Assembly (NCBI GenBank): GCA_038316335.1 | Contig: JBBQAM010000001.1 | Span: 62,001-126,000 of the forward strand | DNA length: 64,000 bases | Direction: 5' to 3' | Source: JALHST01 sp038316335 | GTDB lineage: Bacteria; Bacteroidota; Bacteroidia; Flavobacteriales; Flavobacteriaceae | Shown: piece by piece, positions 18,901-26,775 of the stretch | Layout: every line of letters begins with the position of its first letter | How positions within the stretch are numbered: position 1 is the first letter of the stretch | Position numbers and translations under genes: made by a program | The notes under the pieces: model-generated | Told to the model about the DNA's origin: nothing | Database searches by the model: none | The model's input: only the letters and a program-made list of their open reading frames with translations

Positions 18901-19728
18901 CAGGTCCCACTGGGGCAGCTTGTATCGGTTCGATACACCCGAGGACCGCAAATGATAAAAAGTGAGGATACTTTTTTAGTAGGCTATGTGCTTTTTGACA
19001 AAAGGGATACGTATGCCGAAGTCGATGTAGTGAATGAGGCCCAGCGGTTTATTCAGCAAAAAATTGATGCAGGAACGCTAGTGGTTCCGAAGGGCACCAG
19101 CTTTAAATTTTCTGGAAGCTATGAGAACCAGATTCGAGCCGTGAAACGATTATCGATCGTAATCCCCATCAGTTTGGTCATTATTTTCTTGCTCCTTTAT
19201 TTTCAGTTCAAAACCGTTATTGCTTCCTCGATTCACTTTTCGGGAGTATTCGTCGCTTTTGCAGGGGGCTTTATCATGCTGTGGCTCTACGGGCAGGATT
19301 GGTTTATGAATTTTTCAGTATCCGGTATCAATATGCGGCATTTATTTCAAATCCACCCCATAAACCTAAGTGTCGCCGTATGGGTCGGGTTTATTGCCCT
19401 TTTCGGTATTGCCACCGATGACGGGGTGATCATGGGGACCTATATCCATCAAGTATTTGAAGAAAAAAATCCGAAAACCATCTCTGAAGTGAGGGCTGCC
19501 GTCCTGATTGCCGGAAAGAAAAGAGTGAGACCGGCCATGATGACTGCTGCGGTTGCCATTATCGCGCTTTTGCCGGTGTTGACCTCTACAGGGAAAGGTG
19601 CCGATATTATGATTCCCATGGCCATTCCGACCTTTGGAGGTATGGTTATTCAACTGATGACCATGTTCGTTGTGCCCGTACTGCAATCGTATTGGCGGGA
19701 AGCGGTGGTCAAAAAAAATGAACTATGA
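15913..19728 (+). CDS. cusA: CusA/CzcA-type heavy-metal efflux RND pump
   Basis: Inner-membrane RND transporter driving metal ions through a tripartite channel by proton antiport. 1271 residues, about 200 longer than E. coli CusA. TM4 carries GIAIAIGVMVDIGIVFVEN, the form of the heavy-metal signature usual for the Cu+/Ag+ group. Methionines at likely metal-relay places are present: LLMPTSMP, DPAPISMYETI and LVMLQTGMRAPMGIKV. The extra length comes largely from about 100 residues with three to four hydrophobic segments between TM6 and TM7 (about 537-632). Its stop overlaps the next start by 4 bases (ATGA). Substrate Cu/Ag is inferred from motif and neighbours. Confidence 0.92.
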   Translation: MLERTIKYFLENKLVTFLILVSLVSWGIITAPFNWETGFLPKDPVPVDAIPDIGENQQIVFTDWPGRSPQDIEDQITYPLTTSLLGIPNVKSIRSTSMFGFSSIYVIFDENAEFYWSRSRVLEKLNSLPSNLLPEGVQPVLGPDATALGQVFWYTLEGRDSVGNVTGGWDLQELRTAQDYLVKYALNAVPGVSEVASVGGYVQEYQVDVNPDALKAFNIGIDQVMMAVKNSNGDIGAKTIEVNKAEYLVRGLGYIKKVEDLESTVVAVNNNKPILIKDIGVVSIGPAISRGALDKGGAEVVGGVVVARYGSNPLAVITKVKEKIKEVAPGLPRKVLADGTTSQLTIIPFYDRTQLIQETIGTLETALSHEILISIIVILVLMLNLRASVIVSGLLPVGVLMTFIVMRYSGVDANVVALSGIAIAIGVMVDIGIVFVENIIRHLEMPENQGVRGKELMQVIYSATIEVASAITTALATTVVSFIPVFAMESAEGKLFRPLAFTKTFALLSAFVLGIVVLPAFAQFVFGIQFDRKRIQRIFSAILIAGGLLLAIYSQMWLPLALCIIGANTIWGHHWPEKYARYTKHINLTLTLFIATYFLTEEWMPLGPQNSILVNYFFVLILMGIILGVLFSIVHYYERVLSWCLANKGKFIMLPLATILFGLLIWMGFNNIFGFVSKGMDKIGIDIKSTDAWSSTAHTFPGIGSEFMPALNEGSFLLMPTSMPHTGVEESKNIVRQIDMALANIPEVDNAVGKMGRVESALDPAPISMYETIINYKPEYIIALDGRPKRFRVDENDRFLLASGGAMSNDEALNNGIQEGELIFDENGEYYRNWRPEIKNTDDIWKEIVQATKIAGVTSAPKLQPIETRLVMLQTGMRAPMGIKVFGPDLKTIQDFGLQLEAVLKEVPSVKREAVFADRVVGKPYLELVIDRNAIARYGLSVVKTQEIIETAIGGMEITTTVAGRERYPVRVRYPRELRDDPDKIKKILVPTPTGVQVPLGQLVSVRYTRGPQMIKSEDTFLVGYVLFDKRDTYAEVDVVNEAQRFIQQKIDAGTLVVPKGTSFKFSGSYENQIRAVKRLSIVIPISLVIIFLLLYFQFKTVIASSIHFSGVFVAFAGGFIMLWLYGQDWFMNFSVSGINMRHLFQIHPINLSVAVWVGFIALFGIATDDGVIMGTYIHQVFEEKNPKTISEVRAAVLIAGKKRVRPAMMTAAVAIIALLPVLTSTGKGADIMIPMAIPTFGGMVIQLMTMFVVPVLQSYWREAVVKKNEL

Positions 19729-21038
19729 GATATTCAGGAACTAATACCGTAATCGAAAAGGTGCCTTTCTTATGGAAGTTTAATGTCCAAATTCAAACCG
19801 TGTTATTCGTTTTGATTTTGATGGGAATGGCTCCAAAGCTCAACGCGCAATCATTAAAGGAATATTTGCTAATCGCCGCACAGCATAATCCAGAGGTGCA
19901 ATCATCGTATCTGAAATTTGAAGCGGCGCTGCAAAAAGTGCCTCAAATGAGCGGGTTGCCAGACCCATCGCTCACTATGAGCGCTTTTGGGAAAATGATC
20001 GAAACCAGAATAGGCAGGCAGGAGGCAAAATTTAGTCTAATGCAAATGTTTCCCTGGTTTGGGACTTTATCTGCAAGGGAAAATGCGGCAACACTTATGG
20101 CGGAAGCTGCTTTTCAAAACTATTTGGATTCCAGAAACGACTTGTTTCTGAAGGTAAAGGAAGCCTATGCCGAAGTGTACGAATTGCATCATACGATTCA
20201 TTTGGAGGCGGAAAATTTATCAATCCTAAATACGTATAGGGAGTTGGCCCTTACTAAATTTAGTAACGGAAAAGGCACCATGGTCGACGTAGTTCGCATT
20301 GATATTGGCATTAATGAAAGTCAAACGAACATCGAGGTGTTGAAAGACAGGGAAGTTCCGCTACAAGTTGCTTTCAACCGACTTTTGAATAGGAATTCAG
20401 ATGAATTCATTTTGATTCCGGATAGTTTGCCTATCACCAAACAACGTTTACAGATTGCCAATGATAGTTTTTTTGAAACAAATCCGAAAATTATACGGTT
20501 GGAGAAGCAAAAAGCATCGTATGCGGCACAACAAATAGTAGCAAGAAAAGAAGGATATCCCATGATCGGCCTAGGGGTCGATTATTCGATTATTAGCGAA
20601 CGTGACGTTCCCAACCTTGATATGAATGGGCAAGATGCCATAATGCCTATGCTTTCATTGACCCTTCCTATTTATCGAAAAAAATACAAGGCTGCCCAAA
20701 ATGAAGCTGAATTAATGGCGGAAGCGGTCGACTATGAAAAAGAAGGCGTGAAAAATAATTTGTATTCTCAGTATTCTTTGGCTGGGTATGACTATAAAAA
20801 GGCGGAACAACTAATCAAATTATATCAGAAGCAAACCGAAAGCACGAACCAGGCAATTAAATTATTGTTGGCCGGGTTAAGCAACGACACGGCCGATTTT
20901 GAGGAAATACTCAGCATGAACCAAAATTTGCTGCGGTATCAAACGGAAACGATTTCGCAAACGAAAAATGAATTTGTGGCGCAATCAAAAATCGAATATT
21001 TACTTTCTAAATCCGATTACGATGAACGAGAAAACTAA
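19725..21038 (+). CDS. TolC-family outer-membrane efflux protein (CusC-like)
   Basis: Outer-membrane channel partner of the adjacent metal pump. 437 residues with a signal peptide (about 20-41, ending NAQ) and two long alpha-hairpin repeats typical of OEP proteins, for example LPDPSLTMSAFGKMIETRIG and SLMQMFPWFGTLSARE in the first half. Methionine-rich stretches occur. Translationally coupled to the pump gene by ATGA and overlapped by 17 bases by the adaptor gene. Confidence 0.9.
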   Translation: MRYSGTNTVIEKVPFLWKFNVQIQTVLFVLILMGMAPKLNAQSLKEYLLIAAQHNPEVQSSYLKFEAALQKVPQMSGLPDPSLTMSAFGKMIETRIGRQEAKFSLMQMFPWFGTLSARENAATLMAEAAFQNYLDSRNDLFLKVKEAYAEVYELHHTIHLEAENLSILNTYRELALTKFSNGKGTMVDVVRIDIGINESQTNIEVLKDREVPLQVAFNRLLNRNSDEFILIPDSLPITKQRLQIANDSFFETNPKIIRLEKQKASYAAQQIVARKEGYPMIGLGVDYSIISERDVPNLDMNGQDAIMPMLSLTLPIYRKKYKAAQNEAELMAEAVDYEKEGVKNNLYSQYSLAGYDYKKAEQLIKLYQKQTESTNQAIKLLLAGLSNDTADFEEILSMNQNLLRYQTETISQTKNEFVAQSKIEYLLSKSDYDEREN

Positions 21039-22803
21039 GAAAATACTAAAATCAGCGGGGATACTTTTCGTCGGACTCCTATTAGGTTGGGCGCTTTTTG
21101 GTGGGAACAAAGAAGTTATCGCAGACCATGATCATGCTACCGAAGTATTGGAGAACACAATTTGGACCTGTTCGATGCATCCACAGATCAGAAGTTCGGA
21201 ACCTGGGAAATGTCCTATATGTGGGATGGAATTGATTCCTTTGGAAACCGAGGATTCAGATGTGGCGCCCAATGCCATTCAAATGACAGAAAATGCTATG
21301 AAATTGGCGAATATCCAGACCATGCCGGTGGGGACAAAAGAAGCCAAAAAGGAACTTCGTCTCAATGGCAAGGTCCAGGTCGACGAACGAAAAACGTACC
21401 AGCAACCTACACATATTCCGGGTCGAATAGAACAATTGAACATTAATTTTACCGGGGAGAAAATAAATCGGGGACAACTTTTGGCCATGATCTATTCTCC
21501 AGATCTGGTGACGGCACAGGAAGAGCTTCTGCAAGCCAATTCCATAAAAAATGAGCAACCCGACTTATTTATCGCAGCCAAGCAAAAATTGTCGAATTGG
21601 AAAATTGGCGATGCCACCATCAATAAAATACTTGTTTCGGGAACTGTAATTCAGCGATTTCCGATAACGGCAGACGTTTCTGGTATTGTATTGAGCAAAA
21701 AGGTCGAGGTAGGAGACTATGTAGAACGAGGAATGCCCTTATATGAAATTGCCGATCTTTCATCTGTATGGGTGCTTTTTGATATTTACGAGACCGATAT
21801 ACCTTGGGTGAAAATCGGAGATCGGGTTACCTATACCGTGCAATCGATTCCAGGTGAAAACTTTGAAGGTAAAATACAATTTATAGACCCAATAATTAAT
21901 CCTGAAACGAGAGTAGCTTCTGCACGCGTGGAAGTAAAGAACCCCAATAACAGGTTAAAACCCGAAATGTTTGTAACGGGAATTCTCTTGAGTGATTTGA
22001 GCACTTCTGTCTCAGAAGAAATCGCGGTGCCGAAATCGGCCGTAATGTGGACCGGGGAGCGGTCTATTGTCTATGTCCAGGAAGCTATTGGGAATAAGGT
22101 GAATTTTAGCATGCGTGAAGTGGTACTCGGGCCTTCATTAGGCGAAGCGTATATCATCAAATCAGGACTTGAAAACGGGGAAGAAATTGTCGTAAATGGT
22201 ACCTTTACAATTGATGCTGCCTCCCAATTGGCCGGGAAACCAAGCATGATGAATCCGAATGCAGGTAGTGAGCTAGCAGAGGTTGGTCATCAAGGTATAA
22301 CAACACCTGCTTCAATGCAGCCTACAAAGAAGGCATTCTCAGACATAGTGCCTATAAGCGGTGAAGCCAAGGATGTCCTCAAGCCCTTATTTACCTCCTA
22401 TTTTGCAATACAAGATGCGCTCTCGAAAGATCAAAAAGAGGCTGCAGCCAATGCTGCTTCGAATTTTCTTAAGGATGTGGAAGGTGTCGATATGACTTTC
22501 TTTAAAGGGAAATCGCATGCCATATGGATGGATTTAAGTGTTTCGCTAAAAAATTCCCTGCAGCAACTAGGACATTCAAAAAACATTGCGGAAGTCCGCA
22601 AGGCATTTCAACTGCTTTCAAATGCAATGATCAGTTTGGAAAACGCTTTTCGTCCCTATGGAAAAACTACGTATGTTATACATTGCCCCATGGCCGATGG
22701 TAATAAAGGAGCGGATTGGCTAAGTACCTCAAAGGAAATTAGAAATCCGTATTTCGGACCTTCGATGTTAAGTTGCGGGGAAGTAATAAAAGTAATAGAA
22801 TAA
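21022..22803 (+). CDS. cusB: CusB-type periplasmic adaptor with N-terminal metal-binding domain and C-terminal DUF3347
   Basis: Membrane-fusion protein bridging pump and outer-membrane channel. 593 residues. A TM/signal segment (about 9-26), then a heavy-metal-binding domain at 48-74 with TCSMHP (Cys50, Met52, His53) and CPICGME (Cys64, Cys67, Met69). The adaptor core follows (PTHIPGRIEQLNINFTGEKI; VSGIVLSKKVEVGDYVERGM). The last 140 residues or so are a DUF3347 domain with IHCPMADGNKGADWLS and MLSCGEV. The start MNEKTKK fits the membrane segment; a longer reading would overlap TolC by 70 bases. Placing CPM...MLxCG at the C-terminus suggests a built-in metal carrier. Confidence 0.92.
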   Translation: MNEKTKKILKSAGILFVGLLLGWALFGGNKEVIADHDHATEVLENTIWTCSMHPQIRSSEPGKCPICGMELIPLETEDSDVAPNAIQMTENAMKLANIQTMPVGTKEAKKELRLNGKVQVDERKTYQQPTHIPGRIEQLNINFTGEKINRGQLLAMIYSPDLVTAQEELLQANSIKNEQPDLFIAAKQKLSNWKIGDATINKILVSGTVIQRFPITADVSGIVLSKKVEVGDYVERGMPLYEIADLSSVWVLFDIYETDIPWVKIGDRVTYTVQSIPGENFEGKIQFIDPIINPETRVASARVEVKNPNNRLKPEMFVTGILLSDLSTSVSEEIAVPKSAVMWTGERSIVYVQEAIGNKVNFSMREVVLGPSLGEAYIIKSGLENGEEIVVNGTFTIDAASQLAGKPSMMNPNAGSELAEVGHQGITTPASMQPTKKAFSDIVPISGEAKDVLKPLFTSYFAIQDALSKDQKEAAANAASNFLKDVEGVDMTFFKGKSHAIWMDLSVSLKNSLQQLGHSKNIAEVRKAFQLLSNAMISLENAFRPYGKTTYVIHCPMADGNKGADWLSTSKEIRNPYFGPSMLSCGEVIKVIE

Positions 22804-22844
22804 CCCCTTAAACCAATAGGGATAGTAAGAAATTTAAATATTAA

Positions 22845-23468
22845 ATGGAATTAATTAGAAAATTGACTACAATGATGAAATCAAAAATTACAACTTGGAT
22901 TTTTACAATGACCATTTTAAGTATGACTGCATTGTCATGCAAGGAAAACAAAAATAATAGCCCCGTAACAGAGGAACCTCAGGCAGGGACGCTTGATGCA
23001 TCAATGGACACCGCTTTAGAACCGGCGATTGGCGACCAGCAATCATCAACCGCAACAACCCCGATAGTGAAAGCATATTTGCAACTGAAGGAAGAATTGG
23101 TGGCCGATGACGCCAAGAGCGCTTCAGAAACAGGAGAAGCGCTGGTTATTGCCCTAAAACAAATGGATGCGGCTAGTTTTTCGACCCCACAAAAATCCGA
23201 ACTACGCGATATAATCGAAAATGCGACGAAGCATGCCACGGCTATCTCAAAAGCTACACTAGACCTCCAAAGGGTTCATTTTAAACTTCTTAGTGCAGAC
23301 ATGATGGATATGGTAGCCATTACTGGGTCGCCGGTTACCTTATACGAACAGTTTTGCCCCATGTATGACAATGGCAGCGCCTGGCTGAGTGCCAACAAGG
23401 AAATCAAAAACCCTTACTACGGCAGCAAAATGTTGAATTGTGGGGTAGTAAAAGCAACGATTGAATAG
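22845..23468 (+). CDS. DUF3347 domain lipoprotein, likely periplasmic copper carrier
   Basis: 207 residues: lipoprotein signal ending LSMTALSC, a short linker, and one DUF3347 domain. The C-terminus (EQFCPMYDNGSAWLSANKEI ... MLNCGVVKATIE) closely parallels the C-terminus of the adaptor encoded 42 bases upstream, including CPM and MLxCG. Function is not established; the shared Cys/Met pattern and location suggest it hands Cu/Ag to the pump, as CusF does in Proteobacteria. In-frame ATGs at 22872 and 22875 would give a shorter, equally good signal peptide, so the exact start is uncertain. Confidence 0.82.
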   Translation: MELIRKLTTMMKSKITTWIFTMTILSMTALSCKENKNNSPVTEEPQAGTLDASMDTALEPAIGDQQSSTATTPIVKAYLQLKEELVADDAKSASETGEALVIALKQMDAASFSTPQKSELRDIIENATKHATAISKATLDLQRVHFKLLSADMMDMVAITGSPVTLYEQFCPMYDNGSAWLSANKEIKNPYYGSKMLNCGVVKATIE

Positions 23469-23597
23469 CAAACTTCCTGCTTTATAAAAGCGTAATTTAG
23501 CTATTAAAAATGATATGCCGTTCGTGTCCTAAGTCCGCATTATCTGATTCGGCCACCATTGTGCGTATCGATTTTTCCAAGATTAAAACACAAAATT

Positions 23598-26111
23598 ATG
23601 CAGATGAAACATGTTTATCATATTCATGGAATGACTTGCAACGGGTGTCGTTCGCATGTTGAAAGCGTGCTTAACGCCGTCAATGGTGTAAAAAAGGCGA
23701 CGGTAGATTTGGAACGGAAAGAGGCTGCAATAGAAATGGAATCCCATATTCCGCTGTCGGTTTTTCAGGACGCCCTAAAAAAAGATGGCGGTACTTATAG
23801 TATTCACATGCCCGATGAACCCCAAGACCATGTTGAAAAAACCAAATCCCAGAAAAATACCGGATCAAATCGAAAAGGTACTTTTTATTGTCCGATGCGG
23901 TGCGAAGGAGATAAAACGTACGACCATATGGGTGATTGCCCGGTATGTGGGATGGATTTGGTTGAAGAGGTTGACCTGAAGGCAGCGTCGGAGACCCTGT
24001 ATACGTGTCCTATGCATCCTGAAATAATTGAGGACGCCCCTGGATCATGCCCCATCTGTGGCATGGACCTGGTCCCCATGCAGGGTGATCGTTCCGCCGA
24101 AGAGCGAAAGTATAACAAGCTTTTAAAAAAGTTTTGGATTGCAGTGGCCTTTACACTGCCTATTTTTCTTTTGGCTATGGGCGAGATGTGGCATGGAAAT
24201 CCCTTGTACAAAATGTTGTCAATGAAAAACTGGAATTGGGTACAATTCGTTCTGTCCTTGCCGGTTGTCTTTTATGCTGCGTGGATGTTCTTCGAAAGAG
24301 CCTATCGTTCTATTATTACCTGGAATCTCAACATGTTTACCCTTATTGGTATTGGGGCCGGAGTGGCCTGGACCTTTAGTGTTTTCGGAATGCTTTTCCC
24401 TGATTTCTTTCCGCAGGAATTTAAGTCTGAATCGGGTACCGTACATGTGTATTTTGAAGCTGCCACCGTAATTCTGACTTTGGTGCTTATGGGCCAAGTT
24501 CTTGAAGCCCGGGCACATAGCAAGACCAATTCGGCCATAAAGGAACTTTTGAGATTGGCGCCTAATAAGGCGATTCGGGTTATTGATGGCAATGAGGAAG
24601 TAATCACCATTGACGCCATTAAGGTGGGGGATCTCCTAAGGGTAAAACCCGGGGATAAAATCCCGGTAGACGGAACGATCAGAGAAGGGGAAACGACCGT
24701 AGATGAATCTATGATCACTGGTGAACCAATTCCAGTGACCAAATCGGTATCTGACACTGTAAATAGTGGCACCATTAATGGAAATCAATCTTTTTTGATG
24801 ACAGCGGAAAAGATAGGAAGCGATACGCTACTCTCGCAAATTATACATATGGTGAATGAAGCGAGTCGCAGTAGGGCACCGATTCAGAATCTTGCCGATA
24901 AGGTATCAGGTTATTTTGTGCCGGTAGTTGTTTTAATCGCGATTATCACCTTCGTAATCTGGGCGCTTTGGGGTCCTGAACCGTCTTATGTATATGCGCT
25001 CGTAAATTCAATTGCGGTATTGATTATCGCTTGTCCCTGCGCCTTGGGTTTGGCAACCCCTATGAGCGTGATGGTCGGTGTTGGCAAGGGCGCCCAAAAT
25101 GGCATCCTGATCAAAAGTGCATCGGCCTTGGAGAAAATGAATAAAGTACAGACCCTGATCATAGATAAAACAGGTACCATCACTGAAGGAAAACCAAAAG
25201 TTGAAAAAATCGGAGTCCTGAAGGATTCATTTACAGAACAACAAGTATTACAATACATCATTTCGGTAAACCAATTTAGTGAGCATCCATTGGCGGAGGC
25301 AAGCGTTGCATATGGTAAGGAAATAGGGGTGTCATTAATGAAGGCCGAGGAATTTAAGTCGGTGACCGGGAAAGGAGTGGAGGCCATTGTAAATAAGAAA
25401 AAAGTATCCTTAGGAAATAGTAAGATGATGGAGTTAGCTAAAACGTCGGTGACGGCCGATTTGAAGCAAGAGGCTGAATCTTTTCAAAAGCAGGGAAAAA
25501 CCGTTTCCTATTTGTCGATCGATGGTTTGGCAGCCGGGTATATGGTCATTGGGGATGCCATCAAAAAAACTAGTATGCAAGCCATTAAGGAATTGCAGGC
25601 TATGGGGATCGATGTGATCATGTTGACAGGGGATAATAAGGAAACGGCCGCAGCGGTTGCCGAGGAATTACAGCTTGCAGGGTATCGGGCGGGGATGCTC
25701 CCCGAGGACAAAATGAAGGAAGTTGAAAAATTACAAAAACAGGGCAAGGTAGTAGCAATGGCAGGTGATGGAATAAATGATGCCCCTGCCTTGGCAAAAA
25801 GCGATGTTGGAATCGCCATGGGTACGGGTACCGATGTGGCAATCGAGAGCGCGGGTATTACGTTGGTGAAAGGCGATTTACAAGGTATTGTACGTGCTCG
25901 TAATCTTAGTGAGAAAGTTATGGGGAACATAAAGCAAAACCTATTTTTTGCCTTAGTCTATAATACCATCGGGATCCCAATCGCTGCAGGAGTACTTTTT
26001 CCTTTCTTTGGAGTGTTGCTATCACCTATGATTGCGGCAGCGGCTATGAGTTTCAGTTCGGTTTCGGTAATTGGAAATGCACTTCGCTTACGGACTGTGA
26101 AACTATCTTAA
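23598..26111 (+). CDS. copA: Cu+/Ag+-exporting P1B-type ATPase
   Basis: Pumps monovalent Cu/Ag from cytosol to periplasm. 837 residues from MQMKHVYH. N-terminal HMA domain with GMTCNGC (11-17), then two heavy-metal-binding modules: YCPMRC...CPVCGMDL (about 97-120) and CPMHP...CPICGMDL (about 136-158). Eight TM segments. Core motifs: TGEP in the actuator, ACPCALG with Cys479 and Cys481 in TM6, phosphorylated DKTGT at 523-527, SEHPLAEA, GDGINDAPAL, then NTIGIP and SFSSVSVIGNALRL in the last two helices, which fit the P1B-1 copper class. The upstream 129 bases separate it from the DUF3347 gene and may hold its own promoter. Confidence 0.94.
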   Translation: MQMKHVYHIHGMTCNGCRSHVESVLNAVNGVKKATVDLERKEAAIEMESHIPLSVFQDALKKDGGTYSIHMPDEPQDHVEKTKSQKNTGSNRKGTFYCPMRCEGDKTYDHMGDCPVCGMDLVEEVDLKAASETLYTCPMHPEIIEDAPGSCPICGMDLVPMQGDRSAEERKYNKLLKKFWIAVAFTLPIFLLAMGEMWHGNPLYKMLSMKNWNWVQFVLSLPVVFYAAWMFFERAYRSIITWNLNMFTLIGIGAGVAWTFSVFGMLFPDFFPQEFKSESGTVHVYFEAATVILTLVLMGQVLEARAHSKTNSAIKELLRLAPNKAIRVIDGNEEVITIDAIKVGDLLRVKPGDKIPVDGTIREGETTVDESMITGEPIPVTKSVSDTVNSGTINGNQSFLMTAEKIGSDTLLSQIIHMVNEASRSRAPIQNLADKVSGYFVPVVVLIAIITFVIWALWGPEPSYVYALVNSIAVLIIACPCALGLATPMSVMVGVGKGAQNGILIKSASALEKMNKVQTLIIDKTGTITEGKPKVEKIGVLKDSFTEQQVLQYIISVNQFSEHPLAEASVAYGKEIGVSLMKAEEFKSVTGKGVEAIVNKKKVSLGNSKMMELAKTSVTADLKQEAESFQKQGKTVSYLSIDGLAAGYMVIGDAIKKTSMQAIKELQAMGIDVIMLTGDNKETAAAVAEELQLAGYRAGMLPEDKMKEVEKLQKQGKVVAMAGDGINDAPALAKSDVGIAMGTGTDVAIESAGITLVKGDLQGIVRARNLSEKVMGNIKQNLFFALVYNTIGIPIAAGVLFPFFGVLLSPMIAAAAMSFSSVSVIGNALRLRTVKLS

Positions 26112-26391
26112 AATCGATGTAGAACGGCGTGCAGCATTATAAATAGTGATGCCAAAACAAATCACTGTTCGCCGAGTTTCCCCGGGTGATTTTATTGAAG
26201 TTAGTTGTACACTAAAAAACACAAAACCGCGTTCTACTTCAAATAACCGATGTGTTTTGCGTTGTGGGCCCATCGGTCGGGTATTAGAATGTGTATAAAC
26301 TTGTTAGAAACTCTGTTTATAAATAATCCCGTAAAAATAAAAACACAGGAAAAAAAAAGTAGTTTTAATTGAAATTTTAATCATTTCAATC
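26112..26391. other. 280-base non-coding region between copA and the H1-like ORF
   Basis: No supported ORF. It holds a weak hairpin (26159-26165 AAATCAC with 26186-26192 GTGATTT, then TTATT) that may end the copA transcript, an 8-bp inverted repeat GTAGAACG (26119-26126) / CGTTCTAC (26231-26238), and an A-rich segment just before the next ATG. A leader or small RNA is possible but not shown. Confidence 0.4.
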
Positions 26392-26481
26392 ATGGCAACA
26401 GCAAAGAAAGCAGCTCCAAAAGCCGCCGCCAAAAAAGCCGCTCCAAAGGCAGCTAAAAAGGCACCAGCGAAGAAGAAGTAA
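26392..26481 (+). CDS. 29-residue Lys/Ala/Pro-rich histone-H1-like peptide
   Basis: Reads MATAKKAAPKAAAKKAAPKA and then AKKAPAKKK before a TAA stop: 12 Lys, 11 Ala and 3 Pro in 29 residues. The composition and the AAPKAAKK periodicity are those of histone H1 C-terminal tails and of bacterial H1-like DNA-binding proteins, which are usually longer. Support for a real gene: Lys and Ala codons vary rather than being one repeated triplet, no in-frame interruption, isolated position between copA and groL, and a strong terminator 47 bases downstream. A role in binding nucleic acid is inference from charge. It could also be a basic antimicrobial-like or chance ORF. Confidence 0.65.
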   Translation: MATAKKAAPKAAAKKAAPKAAKKAPAKKK

Positions 26482-26528
26482 TTCTTATATCGGGCCTATA
26501 AGATAGGCCCTATGTATCGGAAAATCAG

Positions 26529-26558
26529 ACCACCCGCAATACGGGTGGTTTTTATTTT
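26529..26558 (+). terminator. intrinsic terminator after the H1-like ORF
   Basis: ACCACCCG, loop CAATA, CGGGTGGT followed by TTTTATTTT. An 8-bp GC-rich stem. A second hairpin GGGCCTAT/ATAGGCCC at 26492-26510 lies just upstream, without a T-run. Together they show that a plus-strand transcript ends here. Confidence 0.85.
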
Positions 26559-26686
26559 AGTAGATAGCTATAGATTACGTACTTCCCTCCTTATCATAAA
26601 CAAGTTGCTTTAAAAAAAGGTGATTATGAAGCGCATTGCATGGCGTTATAAAGATTCCGATGGAATCAAACCTGTATTTTCCTAAT

Positions 26687-26718
26687 AAAAAACCGCCCAA
26701 GCAATTTCGCTTGGGCGG
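26687..26718 (-). terminator. intrinsic terminator of groL
   Basis: A 10-bp stem CCGCCCAAGC / GCTTGGGCGG with loop AATTTC, preceded on the plus strand by AAAAAA, which is the T-run for minus-strand transcription out of groL. It lies 58 bases after the groL stop. Confidence 0.9.
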
Positions 26719-26775
26719 TTTTCGTATTGTAGGCAAAAAGGTATTCACCTCATGCCAATCTAGTATATTGTCTGA

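Noticed and set aside
26626..26685. 19-codon ORF (MKRIAWRYKD...) with an AAAGGTGA sequence before it, between the H1-like ORF and groL
   Set aside because: It lies between two terminators with no promoter visible; the Shine-Dalgarno-like match is not strong evidence in this phylum.
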